Of a stretch of DNA of 64,000 nt, positions 1 to 11,299 are shown piece after piece. Origin of the DNA: Siphonodentalium dalli. Lineage: Eukaryota; Mollusca; Scaphopoda; Gadilida; Siphonodentaliidae. Below the pieces are notes generated by a model that saw nothing but the letters and a program-made list of their open reading frames with translations, searched no databases and was not told the origin of the DNA. The stretch covers positions 192,764,369-192,828,368 of the forward strand of contig CP136061.1 in assembly GCA_032622095.1 (NCBI GenBank). The letters run 5' to 3'. Position 1 is the stretch's first letter; every line of letters starts with the position of its first letter. A program made the translations under genes and the position numbers.

Positions 1-61
1 TCTACGAACACTGGTTTAAAAAGCTTGGAACTATTTTGTTGTCGCATTCAATCATTTGGGG

Positions 62-240
62 GTCGCACAATTGAAATTACCTCGAGAGAATTGCTGCTAT
101 CGGCGGGAAAGTGTTCGCTATGATGCTTCATTGGGCGGGGGGGTGGTCACACAATTGAAATTGACTCGAGAGTATTGCTATCGGCGGGAAAGATATATAC
201 TTGGTAACCAACGAAGCTATGACGCTTCATTGGTAGAGTT
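62..240. repeat. Degenerate ~85-bp direct duplication
   Basis: GTCGCACAATTGAAATTACC at 62 and GTCACACAATTGAAATTGAC at ~146 each lead into CTATCGGCGGGAAAG and then ATGAYGCTTCATTGG. The open frame at 56-430 covers both copies and looks like chance. Confidence 0.65.
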
Positions 241-529
241 ACGTCACAAATATTGCATTCGCATCGTTCACAAAATATATCGTTTCCGGCTATATATTAC
301 GAATCGATATACTGAGGGTTTTACGGTTACACGAAATTCCAGGGTTTTCAAGGAGTTTGCATTAAAACAAGGGGTTCAAGGGCCCTGGGAGGGGAATGCT
401 TCAGGGGAAAACTCAGGAAAACTTGGTTAGGGGAAAACTTGGCTAGGGGAACGGGGCCGTCGAAGGGACCCCATGCCGGTATAGCGGAATCCCTGTGTTA
501 ACATTAACATGTAGATGGGAACGAGTCAT

Positions 530-800
530 TTTAGGGTCATTCGGTCATGAAATATGTCCACTGGCAGCCATCTTGGATTTTACTCTTTGCATGACTAAAT
601 CCTTTGGCACACCCAACAGTTCACTTCCCTCAGCTGATCATCACCAAACTTCAATTTAATCTTGATATTGATCTAGTAGATGGAAGCTAACAAATGTTTT
701 TGAATTTCATTCGAAAACATAGCCAGCAGCAACCACCTTGGATTTTACATGATAAAATATCTCTTCATGTTGATAATCTGGTATTACTTAGACATTTCAA
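530..800. repeat. Fragment of AAGATGGC-type repeat (inverted)
   Basis: GGCAGCCATCTTGGATTTTACTCTTTG-type text and AACCACCTTGGATTTTAC: reverse-strand AAGATGGC units, strongly diverged. A similar fragment is at 7680-8000. Confidence 0.5.
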
Positions 801-900
801 CTTTCCGCATTCCTAATTGCTCCATTGACTGTAACACATGAAATTATTCCCTTTCTAAGTTGACACTTTCATTTAGTTATTTCCTTTATATCCCCAATTT

Positions 901-1118
901 GGCAGATGAACATTGCATAATCGAGGTTCCCAATGGGTGTACATCACAAATCAATAGGAGATTCTGAGTCGATGTCTCCCATAGCAGATGAGGCCATGCA
1001 GAATGAGGTCCCAAGAGGGAGAATTTGGTGATGCTAGCCTGCTGTCTGGGATAACGACACTAAATTCACCCTCTGGGGACCTAATTCTGCAAATGACAGG
1101 CACACTAAACTTAGGTTT
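901..1118. mobile_element. Twin-hairpin MITE, 5'-truncated copy
   Basis: Only the centre and right hairpin are present, ending CACTAAACTTAGGTTTG. Confidence 0.6.
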
Positions 1119-1264
1119 GGTTGATATGAGTGCAAATATAAGGGATGGATGTTGATCTTGTTGCTGTGGAACTTGAATGCAGAATGTTGGTTGGTTGAAA
1201 TCATGTCATGGGAGTTTGTGCACTGGTGATATTTTATTCTCTTGCTTTAATTGTTATACGCCCA

Positions 1265-2050
1265 TTTTTAGCTCATCTAAGATGAAGTCTTCTGTGGAGC
1301 TATATTCATCACTCCCCATGCATTGTCCGTCCAACTGTGCATCCATCAACAATTCTTTGCACAACTTCTCCATAAACAGAGGACCGAATGGGTTCATGTT
1401 CGGAGTGGATGTTCCCTGGATGATTGGGTTTCAGATTTGTTCAAATGGGGTCACTGGGTTAAAAAAGGGGCGGAGCCAGGAACAGAACTCTTTCTCTCCC
1501 TAATTCTTAAAACGTTTTCTTCTCAAGAACCATCAGAGCTATTTAGCTTATATTTGGTACGGAGGGTGACTGGGTTTTAGATTTATTCAAATTAGATCAA
1601 CGGGTCAAATATGGGCCGAGCCAGGGACATAACTCTTTCCCTCCAAAGTAATTCTTAAAATGTCTTCTCAAGAACCACCAGGGCTATTTAGCTTAAATTT
1701 CGTATGGAGGGTCCTTGAGTGGCCGGGATTCAGATCTGTTCTAATAAGGTCATCAGGTCAAATAGAGGTGGAGACTGTGGCATAACTATTTTCCTCCATT
1801 GTAATTTTAAAATATTGTCTTCTTAAGAACCATCAGTCCTATTTAGTTTATATTTGGCATGGAGGGTCCTTGTGTGACAGGGATTCAGATTTGTTCAAAT
1901 GGGGTCACCCACACAAACAGGGGTGAAGCCATAGACATAAAACTTTCCCTCTGTAGTAATTCTTAAGATATCTTCTCAAGAACCATATTTATATATGTAG
2001 GGTCCTTGGGTTATTGGACTACAGTTTTGTTAAAAGAAAGGCAGGATTCT
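1265..2050. repeat. AGCTCAC-family repeat with ~150-bp internal tandem units
   Basis: Starts TTTTTAGCTCATCTAAGATG then GTCCGTCC. Four units with CAGATTTGTTCAAATGGGGTC, GGGACATAACTCTTTCCC and TTCTCAAGAACCATCAG, the last word at ~1525, 1669, 1825 and 1977. This style of repeat is abundant in bivalve genomes (general knowledge). Confidence 0.65.
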
Positions 2051-2473
2051 GTCCACTGAAATCGATGAAACTCATAAAAAACATTTTGTACTTCTTTGGA
2101 ACCACCTAACTGATTACTCTGACATCTGGTGTGAAGGGTACATGGATAGTTGGGATTCAAATTGATAACTCTTTCAGTGCTTGAGTAATTTTACACATAT
2201 TACATGTAAAGTGCCACAGGGAAATGCATACATTAGCATTTTTACTGATATTTCCCTCATGTCATACTCTGCTGTCATCAATGAATATCTCAGAAGTGCT
2301 TTTGAAGAAATATGTATGGATCGGGTATATGGCCGACTATTTAAACCGCCAACTTTATGCATGATCAAGGGCAATAACTCTTGCTGACTAAAGGGAAATA
2401 ACTATGAAATTTTATATTTTTCATTCTGTTCCAAGGCTTGTCAACAATCTCCATGAAATTCTTAATCTGTTAA

Positions 2474-2697
2474 CCCTTTCAGTGCCAAGTCCGATTTTTG
2501 TATCAACCCATATTTCCTTGATCATTTTTCAAATTTATTGATTATAATAATGTGACACATTGATGGAAAGAGCTCTAAGATAGTTGGGATTCTAAGAGCT
2601 CTTTCCATCAATGTATCACATTATTATAATCAATAAATTTGAAAAATGATCAAGGAAATATGGGTTGATACAAAAATCGGACTTGGCACTGAAATGG
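2474..2697. mobile_element. Palindromic MITE with TTAA target (piggyBac-like)
   Basis: Near-perfect palindrome of 224 bp, ends CCCTTTCAGTGCCAAGTCCG and complement. TTAA flanks at 2470-2473 and 2698-2701. No coding. TTAA duplication plus a CCCTTT terminus is typical of piggyBac-type elements. Confidence 0.8.
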
Positions 2698-2839
2698 TTA
2701 ATAGGTAATCAGCAGCTGCTCGCCGCCTGTTTAAGAATAACAATTTATCTAAAGACATACATGCTTACTTATCAAAACAATGATGATTAGCTGCTAGAAT
2801 GGTGGACTTTTTTAATCAAAGGACAACACTTTACTTCTT

Positions 2840-3720
2840 GATATACATTGCCGGCTAGACCTATTTCATTTCTTGCGATTCCCATCCATACACATTTCCA
2901 TTGTCCAATTTTCAATTTCAGTGCGTGTTTCTTATATTTTTGTTTTTGTTTCTTTTTTCTCGATAACCCCTTATTTTGGTTTTTCAATTTGGCCAAAGTT
3001 TCGGAAAAATGGCCATAAAAATTCAGAAATGGCAAAAAAAATTACCAAAAGAATTTCCTGGCCAATGTGAACCTTGGTGTCTGTAGATCCATCTGATGTC
3101 TGTTCAGGTCATAATTTAACCAGTATTGCTCGGATCTCAATGAAATTTGGTACAGATGTTCACTACTATATAGGGCATTCAATGGAGTGTTCAATCATTT
3201 TGTTCGGGTTTTCAGTTCTAGAGTTATTCATCTTTGTTTATCTGGAAATGTTGGTATTTTTGCCTGCCTGAGAAGATACCTGTATCTCCATCACCAGTTG
3301 TCGTTTCTCAATGAAATTTGGGGTTAAGTTCACTACTACGAAGACATCAAATGGAGTGTTCAACCGTTTTGTTCTTGTTTTCCTTTCTAGAGTTATTCAT
3401 ATTTGTTTATCTGAAAATGCTGATTATTGGGTCTGTCTGCCTCGGTATCTCAGTCATGGGTTATAGGTATGTCCACACTAGGCAGTATGCTACATGGGGG
3501 TTTGCACCAGATGACAGTCCATCTCTTGTTTTAAATTTGGATTCCATCTTGCCCATGTTTCAATTTAACACCCTGAGGGTATGCGAGCACCGGGGTGCAA
3601 CTTCTTGCTTTTTTAGTTTTGGTTTTCTCGATGATACTATATTCTGGGTCTCTATCTGGCCAAAGCTTCTGAAAAATGTCCAAACTATTTCAAAAATTAT
3701 CAAAATTATATTCTGATCAG
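2840..3720. repeat. Intronic repeat tract upstream of the Regnase exon
   Basis: Two imperfect copies (~3130-3250 and ~3305-3420) share CTCAATGAAATTTGG, GTTCACTACTA, AATGGAGTGTTCAA, CTAGAGTTATTCAT and TTTGTTTATCTG. No coding supported. Confidence 0.5.
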
Positions 3721-3750
3721 TGCAGACCCTGTTAATAATTGTCAAATTTG

Positions 3751-3762
3751 TCTCTGTTTCAG
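3751..3762 (+). other. Splice acceptor of the Regnase terminal exon
   Basis: Polypyrimidine run TCTCTGTTTC followed by AG (3761-3762). It sets the exon phase: two bases (AC) complete a split codon, then TTA CCA ACA opens the protein-like frame. Confidence 0.75.
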
Positions 3763-5078
3763 ACTTACCAACAAAAATTCCAATAAAACCAAAGTTACCT
3801 TTAAGAAGGTCACTCGCTCTAATTCCTGGTTTATCTGAGTTCGAGGAAAAGCAAAAATCAGAACAGAAGAGGGCATACGATGACAAGCTCAATCAGAAAC
3901 GACGGCAGATTGAAGAAGAAGAGAAAGCCGAAAAGAAAAACACACTTTTAGGAACTCTTAGTGAACCATCTGTACCTCTTGTTACATTAACATGTGAAGA
4001 TTCAGAACCTGTGAAGGTTGAACGGAAGTTGAGTGGCCATTTACAACTTGCTAAAAAGTTATCAGATGAAGGCTCTGATATCAATGCATTGAGAAGTCGA
4101 GGGCATAATAGTGAGGAAGATTCAGCTAGAAATCGTCAAAGCGAAAGTCATAATGTAGATAATAAAATGGTTTTATCAAGATATAATAGTTCAACTGGCA
4201 GTGCACATCAGCCATTAAGTCGACAGTTGAGTTTAAAAGGTTCATGTGATCCTCGCGTTCAACCTTCTGGTCATGTGGTTTCTCCAGCGTTCTTATCTCC
4301 TCCTGGTTTTGACACTAATCAGCAGCTACTATTGCATCAAGGAAACCAAGGAGATAAATGTAACAGTTTTCCTCAAATGACGACAAATGCTGTCTTTTCA
4401 AGACAAGATAGTAGACTTAATTCTACATATTTGTCTGATGATGTGTTCGCAGATCATCCAAACCTAATTAAAATATCAAGTGCACCATATTCTAGTGGTG
4501 AAAATAATGGTGTCAAGGTATCATTTGGACCTAAAATGTCTCGTCAGAATAGCACTTCTGATCCCCAGATCAATAGAAATATTGCTCGATCACAATGGGG
4601 CAATGCGTACCAAGTGATGCAACCAGGAATCCAAAATCCAACGTTTCATCGCTCATATTCTGTTTCCGCTCATCCAACCAGCATACCCATGCACAATTAC
4701 CAACATCCAGTTTCTAACATTGGATACTACGATGGAGTGACTTCTCCACCTGTGTCTTTCCAACAACCATATAGTGATCCAGGTATGAGTCAACACGTGA
4801 ATTTTAACACAAGTAAAGTGTTTCCAGGTAATTCTCGTATGACGTCGAATGTTTGGGGACAGATGCAGTCTCCCCCTCATATTCAGGGACAACAGCAGAC
4901 CACTTCCATCGGTTCTTATCCTGTAGATGCTCCAATTTCCTCAGGCGATCCAAGATACAAGACATATTATCATTTGTGTGGGTTATTTCCGGAGCAAATA
5001 GTACGATCTGTTATGAATGCCCATCCGGACATTCTTGAACCGTCTACTTTGTTTGGTTATATAAGCAAGATGAAATAA
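3763..5078 (+). CDS. Regnase/ZC3H12-family endoribonuclease, 3'-terminal coding exon (partial gene)
   Basis: Seen: a pyrimidine-rich tract ending TCTGTTTCAG at 3753-3762 is a good acceptor. From 3763 the frame is open for 437 codons after a 2-nt split codon, ending TAA at 5076-5078. Residues ~20-55 are highly charged (E/K/R/Q, likely coiled coil). The middle is Ser/Gln/Asn/Pro-rich and disordered-looking, with repeated SRQxS motifs. The last ~40 residues (YYHLCGLFPEQIVRSVM, then HPDI) resemble the small helical C-terminal domain of Regnase-1/ZC3H12A-D. Known: Regnase proteins are cytoplasmic RNases (PIN domain plus CCCH finger) that degrade stem-loop-bearing mRNAs. Those domains are not in bases 1-3762, so they should lie upstream of the window across an intron longer than 3.7 kb. 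The open frame extends upstream to 3720 only through intron and has no ATG there. Paralogue (A-D) not resolved, so no symbol given. Confidence 0.8.
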
Positions 5079-5116
5079 CTAGCCTGCAATTATTATAATG
5101 TTCATTATGTACTGCA

Positions 5117-5518
5117 GTCAAGTCTGATTATAATGTGTCTGCCATTTGCAGAATGAGGTCCCCAGAGTGTGAATTTAGTGACACTATCCCGCATAGCAGG
5201 CTATCATCACCAAATTCACCCTCTGTGGACCTCATTTTGCATGACCTCATCTGCTATAGGAGACATAGACTCAGATTTGAAGTTCCCAAATGGTGAATAT
5301 TGTGATGTATACCCTTTGGGAACCTCGATTATGCAATGTTTTGTCTGCCAATTTGGGGAAAAGAGAAACTAAACTAAATAAGAAGATGAGGCCTAAGCAG
5401 AATGAGGTCCCCAGAGGGTGAATTTAGTGATGCTAGCCCGCTATGTGGGATAGCAACACTATATTCACCCTCTGGGGACCTCATTCTGTAAACGACAGGC
5501 ACCTTATTCTCAGGCCTG
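5117..5518. mobile_element. Twin-hairpin MITE copy
   Basis: Same hairpins and centre as 10862-11291, located in the presumed 3' UTR of the Regnase-like gene. TSD not clear (GTACTGCA versus GTACTCTA at best), so boundaries are approximate. Confidence 0.7.
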
Positions 5519-5955
5519 GTACTCTATGTTATTACGGATGTATTCTATTTACAGCTGATGTGAGAATCCCTTTAGTAAAGAAAGGATTGAATCGACTCAT
5601 GGTTCTGTCCTCAAATTAAGCCAAGTAATTGTTTGCTAATATCACATTCCGGGGATCAAAATATGTCAATAATGTTTTGCATAATTGTCTATGCTATTGT
5701 GTGTAAAACACCTATTTTGTAATTTCCAGCTTTACATCTTACTATGGGTATAAATTTCTACTAGAAATTGAAAGCTGCTAACAAATTTCTGGCACTTTGT
5801 TATGTCTTTTAGGAATTTATAGAATCTGTATATAAGTATTTCATATATATTGACTTATGTTCATCCTCATAATGTGTCAAAGCGATGTTATTAGTAGCTT
5901 TAGTTTGAGGTCTGAACATTATGCATTGCTTCAGTAAGTTCTCACATCACGTCAA

Positions 5956-6280
5956 TCAAGTCTGAATTTAATGTGTCTCATATTTGCAGAATGAGGTCCC
6001 CGGGATCAAATTGAAGTTCCCCAGTTGAAGTTAGTCACCTCGATTATTCATTTTATCTTCTACAAATTTATGGATATTGTAACTTCCCAGAAGGGAAAAA
6101 GTAACTAAAAACAATGTTAATTTGAGACTATAGATTCTTCCTGTAAGATGAGACCTAAGCAGAATAAGGTCCTCAGAGGGTGAATTTGGTGATGCCAGCC
6201 CACTGTGCAGGATAGCATCACTAAATTCACCCTCTGTGGACCTCATTCTGCAAATAACAGACACATTACTTTCAGGCATG
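5956..6280. mobile_element. Twin-hairpin MITE copy, left hairpin mostly lost
   Basis: TIR-like CAAGTCTGAATTTAATGTG / CATGCCTGAAAGTAATG. Flanks CACGTCAA (5948-5955) and CACGTCAG (6281-6288), 7/8 match. The left hairpin is replaced by a short CCCCGGGATC junction. Confidence 0.7.
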
Positions 6281-7227
6281 CACGTCAGTGCAACAACATA
6301 GCGCTGGTAGCTATGCCAATAACAATTGTTTCCATTTGTGATTTTGAAGAATCACTCGTATATAGAAGAATTCTTATTTGGGCAATAGCAATTTATAGCC
6401 TGGTTTTCGAACCAATCCATCAACTCCCATATTTAAAAAAATTTAACTTCTTATTAGTGTATAAATGGTCCAGGAGATGAGGGACCTGTAGGTTGTTTAA
6501 ATAAAAGAAGTTGCTCTTCAAAAACTTTAGGACATTAGCCTTCTTCAGTTGTTAATATTCTGACAAAATCACATGATGGCACGTTAAAACTATTTTATGG
6601 CAAGAAATACCCAAGTTTATTTCTGTAATTTCTATAAAACATTGGTTTAATATTCACTGTCCATTTGTTTGAGTGTTGTGATGAATATATGTTTTTAAAT
6701 TATTTTTTTCCATACTGCATCTACTTTTTCTCCACCCAGTTGTTCATAAACCAGGCTATACTATATTGTTGCATCTTTATGTTTATCTTGACTTGTTGTT
6801 AAATATATGACCTATATTGTCATATTTTAGTTTGGGCATTATTTTAGTCAGATGTCAACAACTTTAATTGGTTTAGTGTCTTGTTATTTTGCTGAATTAT
6901 GCTGCTATATGTGATTATGCAGTAAATGAACTTAGTAGCATGTTGTTTATTTTAATAAATCTACACCGTGCGTGCAAAAGTGCAATAGCGCATATATTAA
7001 AATCAAAGGCATGGGGCACCATACTCAAAACACAATATTAGTGGATGAAACTCCAACTGTGCTAAATCAGAACACAATACACTATTCATTGCATGAATTA
7101 TTCTGAGACTCGATTTCTATCCAGGTGAATTCCTTTGCAAAAAAAAAAATATCGTTCCTTGTTCTTTATTATAGTTAATAATACTAAAGTTCATGATAGT
7201 GGCCATTACTTTCATTGACTAACTTAA

Positions 7228-7457
7228 CCCTTTCAGTGCCAGGGGCCGATCTCATCGGCCCTAAACCTACAAAATAAGTCTGTTAAAGAATATAAGAATA
7301 AATTATTAAAATTGTAAAAAAAAATAAAAAAAAAATTGTTAGGCCAATACATTCTCTTATATATGCGAGGCGACCTATGGTCGACTCGCATATATAAGAG
7401 AATGCATTGGCACAGGGTATATGGGTTGATACAAAAATCGACCTGGCACTCAAAGGG
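7228..7457. mobile_element. piggyBac-like MITE with internal TATATAAGAGAATGC hairpin
   Basis: Ends CCCTTTCAGTGCCAGG and TGGCACTCAAAGGG between TTAA at 7224-7227 and 7458-7461. The centre is a second hairpin shared with 38985, 49603, 54113 and 63171. Confidence 0.75.
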
Positions 7458-7679
7458 TTAAGAGATTAACTTGAATATTTTGCTTTTAAAATAATTTATT
7501 AACTGTTTTATTGTTCAACTAGAAAATATTGTTCTTCCCTGTCTGGCTTCACCTAATTTGAATCTATCTAAAACAGGAAGTAATCATCAAGTCTCAAATT
7601 ATTGAAGTTTGACTGTTTGATTTGTTGGAAATCAGGAAGATATGCATAAAACACAAATAATTTTTTTTTCCCATAATTT

Positions 7680-8050
7680 TTTAACAAATATGACCACCAG
7701 CAGCCATCTCAGATTTTCCCTTGGTAAGACTAATCTTTTGTCGCATCATACATGCCACATCCCTTATCCAATCATCACTAAACTTTATATAGATCTTCAG
7801 GGTGAAGATTCGAGCCATTAATTTTGTCCCCATATTCGTTTCAAAAACATGGCCTCCAGCAGCCATCTTGTATTTCACATTTGTAATATCGGCACATCAT
7901 GCTGTCTACATTTATTGGAGAAATGTTTTGAAAATTTACAGGCATGTTCAGGATCACTGATGCTGGTAGCCATCATGGATTTTACTCTTTGCATGACTGA
8001 ATATGTCCGCACACACTAAAGCAGGCATTTTTCATCCAATTATTCTTAAA
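7680..8050. repeat. Fragment of AAGATGGC-type repeat (inverted)
   Basis: CAGCAGCCATCTCAGATTTT, CAGCAGCCATCTTGTATTTC and a third TAGCCATCATGGATTTTACT, about 150 bp apart. The open frame at 7681-7878 is a by-product. Confidence 0.5.
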
Positions 8051-8260
8051 CTTCATATGGCTCTTCATGTTGACTTCTGCTATTGCTTAAACATTTAAAC
8101 TTTCAGCATTCTTTATTGCTTCATTAACTGTAATGTATTACATTATCCCTCGCCAATTTCAGCTATTGTGTCATTGACACTGTCATTACATGTACTTCTT
8201 GATGACAGTTGTTTTACAGACTCTTATCAAATTTATGTTATTTTGCATGAACCCACATAG

Positions 8261-8512
8261 CAAGCCTTGAAACAGTGTGTCTGTCATTTGCAGAATGAGG
8301 TCCCCAGAGGGTGAATTTAGGGAAGCTACCCCACATAGTGGGCTAGCATCACCAAATTCACCCTCTGGAAACCTCATTCTGCTTACACCTCAGCAGAATG
8401 AGGTCCCCAAAGGGTGAATTTGGTGATGCTAGCCTGCTATGCAGGGTAGCATCACTAAATACACCCTTTGGGGACCTCATTCTGCAAATGACAGACACTA
8501 TTTCAAGGCTTG
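8261..8512. mobile_element. Twin-hairpin hAT-like MITE, short form with 8-bp TSD
   Basis: Same family as 10862-11291 but the centre is almost absent, so two hairpins lie back to back. TIR CAAGCCTTGAAA; perfect duplication CCACATAG (8253-8260; 8513-8520). Confidence 0.85.
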
Positions 8513-8520
8513 CCACATAG

Positions 8521-10853
8521 AAGGCCTTGTGTCCTTTAACTGAACTACTACCAACCTTGTGTCGACCACTGTTAAAGGTGTGATATTACATTTGCATTTT
8601 GATGTGGATCATGTTTGGTGGAGTCCTTTCCATTTATCGGCATTGATAACCTCACTTGGAACATTCTAAAATTAAAATGATATTAACTATCCATTATTTT
8701 TTATCAAATCCTTCTGCTAAATTATAAGCAGCTACATATACTGTCTTGTTCTATATGAGAATATGGAAAGCTGGGTATGAATTTGATCGCCGGTGAAAAG
8801 CCAATGCATCCATATCAGTAAATCATGCCATGAATCTCTGCTGTGTCCATAGAGAACCTGGGAACTTTTTGAAGATCTGACTGGGAACTTGATAACATCA
8901 AGAATTAAAAAAAACATAACACAGGTATTTTCTTATTCAATACCTGTTCCTTCTCGGAGTACAAACTGACTGAGCATAGCTGTCATGTCTTGATACATGT
9001 AACTTCACTTAAGTATTCATTTCTTTTCTTACTAGTATGTTATTGTTGTATAATCATTGCACTCACTGTTTATATGTAACTGGTACTTGTACCACTTAAT
9101 TATCCTGCCTGTATACGCATCTTGATTGACATAATAAAACATCTTATCTTATCCTTAAAGGAATACGGTCCTGAAAAAACAATATTATTTTCTTTCAATA
9201 TACCGATAATATATATATAAAATGTCCATTGGGCGCATATAATATTCGGCCGCCAATCATTATTTTTATAACGATTAAAAAAAATTCCGAAGTTAGCCGA
9301 AGATTTTGTTGTAGACGAAGTCACGTGATCATCAGCCTGATCACGTGATTGTCACATGTAAACAGAAGCATAGCACGTGATCGATCACGTGGTAACTCAT
9401 TGACAACGCATAGATACGCGACGGCGGTATTTTAAGTTTGCATGTAGTCGATTGCGGCCTTTGAAGATTGTCGCGTTATCACACTGCGAATGCAAAACTT
9501 CGCCGAAAACATCGCCTTTCTCGTAATTAAATGTCTTTATCGTGTTATTATTACTATTATTATATGTATCGCGTTGTGTTGTTACTATAAAGCCATGCCC
9601 GTATATTATTCAGTTTTGCGCGCATCAAATTTATCTATATTATAAATTTTTTCGTTACCGGAATAGTCCAAGTTATATTATATATGCATATCAAGATTGC
9701 ATATATACGCGAAGACTTGCACAGTTATTAGGCAATTATCATCTCGTAAACATTCCAATTTCCAGATGCCATTAGTCGTGTGTCAATAAAGAGCGTTTCG
9801 TTTTAATTTATCGTAACGCGGTAAAACAACACAAAATTGGTTTATTGCTGTCGGATTTAATCAATTATAATCAAGTCATTCATTACCAATATGATATGAT
9901 AAGTTCATTTTTCCTTGGTTATGAATCATGTATATATTTGGGCAATATGGTGTTTATATATATTTCGGAATATTGCTTCCCCCACCCCAAAACAATCTAG
10001 CCGACTGTCACTGATGGAAATTCACTGCATCTATGCATGGTTATTGGCCTATAAAATTAGCACTCTAGCGATGCGGTCTATTGAATATCCAGGTCATAAA
10101 TCGACCTCTATGTGTCAATTACGCATAACAATAGGGTTATAAAATATATAAATGTTCGCCGTGGTTCGTTTAAACATCCAATCATATATAACACTTTTTG
10201 AAGGAGGGATAATAATCCGGTTTAATATTGAATCACATATTCAAGTGCTCTTTATTTAGTGCTCAATCGTCCCTCTATATTTTTTGTCAAAACAATACCG
10301 TAACTTTCCAAACAGCACTTAAGACAAATCACAAGTGAAGATAACTCACCGCGCGATGACAATTCACCATGTGTACACAATGCTATTGATATGCCCCGCA
10401 GTAATTCCATTACACTCACGCGCTGATGTCGATTCCGGATTTTCCATCGCCATATAGGTAGACATAATTAACTCCGACTCCGATTCCCTGTTTTTAATTA
10501 GTTTACCTCGCTTGACGTCATGCGAGGTTTTGCGACGGAGATAGCCGACAACCGGTGGTGGTATTATTTATTTATTTCTCGGCTTATTTATTACGCGATT
10601 TTTATGGGACTTGGATCATTGTGATCACAATAGGGGTGGCTTTCCGATAGAGTTTTGTTGTTTCATGAGGATAGTAATCCTTTAATAATGTATTTCACAG
10701 CAGGTGAATGTCTCAGCTCAAGATTGCATGATTTAGGCAACTTTTGTGAGCCAATTTTATGATAAACTAAAAATGTATGATCGTAAAAGAAACATGTTCA
10801 CCTAATATGAAATACATTGTTAAGGAACAGGTATTAACTCAGAAATTTATTAC
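8521..10853. other. Gene-free AT-rich stretch with a CACGTG cluster
   Basis: No exon-like frame found. Four palindromic CACGTG words lie at 9322-9327, 9342-9347, 9374-9379 and 9386-9391, followed by a locally CpG-rich patch (~9410-9520). Otherwise AT-rich, unrecognised. Confidence 0.4.
9322..9391. promoter_or_regulatory. Cluster of four E-box (CACGTG) palindromes
   Basis: Four sites in 70 bp, three in a TCACGTGAT-like context. Such sites bind bHLH-zip factors (MYC/USF/TFEB type). No adjacent transcription unit is visible, so a regulatory role is speculative; the sites could belong to an unrecognised repeat. Confidence 0.3.
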
Positions 10854-10861
10854 ATGTGTTA

Positions 10862-11291
10862 CAAGTCTGAGTTTAGTGGCCTGTCATTTGCAGTATGAGG
10901 TCCCCAGAGGGTGAATTTAGTGACGCTATCCCACATAGCGGCTAGAATCACTAAATTCACCCTCTGGGGACCTCATTCTGCTTAGGCCTCATCTTCTCTG
11001 GAAAGTTTCTTTATTATCAAATATCTATAGAAACTTCTTCACATAGATTCTATTTCTTTTTTAGTTTAGTTTCTCTATATCCCCATATTGGCAGAATACA
11101 CATTGCATCATCGAGTTTCCCAATGGGTGTACATGACAATATTCACCATTTGGGAACATCTATCTGAGTCTATGTCTCCCATAGCAAATGAGGCCATTCA
11201 GAATGAGGTTCCCAGAGGGTGAATTTAGTGATGCTAGCCCGCTATGTGGGACCTCATTCTGCAAATGACAGGCACACTAAACTCAGACTTG
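10862..11291. mobile_element. Twin-hairpin hAT-like MITE, type copy with 8-bp TSD
   Basis: TIR CAAGTCTGAGTTTAG at both ends, and a perfect duplication ATGTGTTA (10854-10861; 11292-11299). Just inside each end is a hairpin built from GAATGAGGTCCCCAGAGG and its complement. The centre carries an inverted GGGAAC/GTTCCC pair around ACATCA/ACAATATTC text. Non-coding. Other copies are listed separately. Confidence 0.85.
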
Positions 11292-11299
11292 ATGTGTTA

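Larger units (their letters stand above)
5079..6959 (+). other. Probable 3' UTR / downstream region of the Regnase-like gene
   Basis: No coding sequence. Two twin-hairpin MITEs lie here (5117-5518 and 5956-6280). Canonical AATAAA hexamers on the + strand occur at 6500-6505 and 6954-6959; either could be the poly(A) signal, but the transcript end cannot be fixed from sequence alone. Confidence 0.3.

Noticed and set aside
56-430. 124-codon open frame at the window start
   Set aside because: It runs through a degenerate direct duplication and low-complexity GGGGAAAACT text; no motif or splice context.
2181-2387. Possible upstream exon of the Regnase gene
   Set aside because: Looked for PIN-domain (DGSN, Asp cluster) or CCCH words in 1-3762 and found none. 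This frame has no family similarity and is open on both strands.
3318-3716. 132-codon open frame ahead of the Regnase exon
   Set aside because: Lies in a duplicated intronic repeat and ends just before the acceptor region; the hydrophobic bias is from T-rich DNA.
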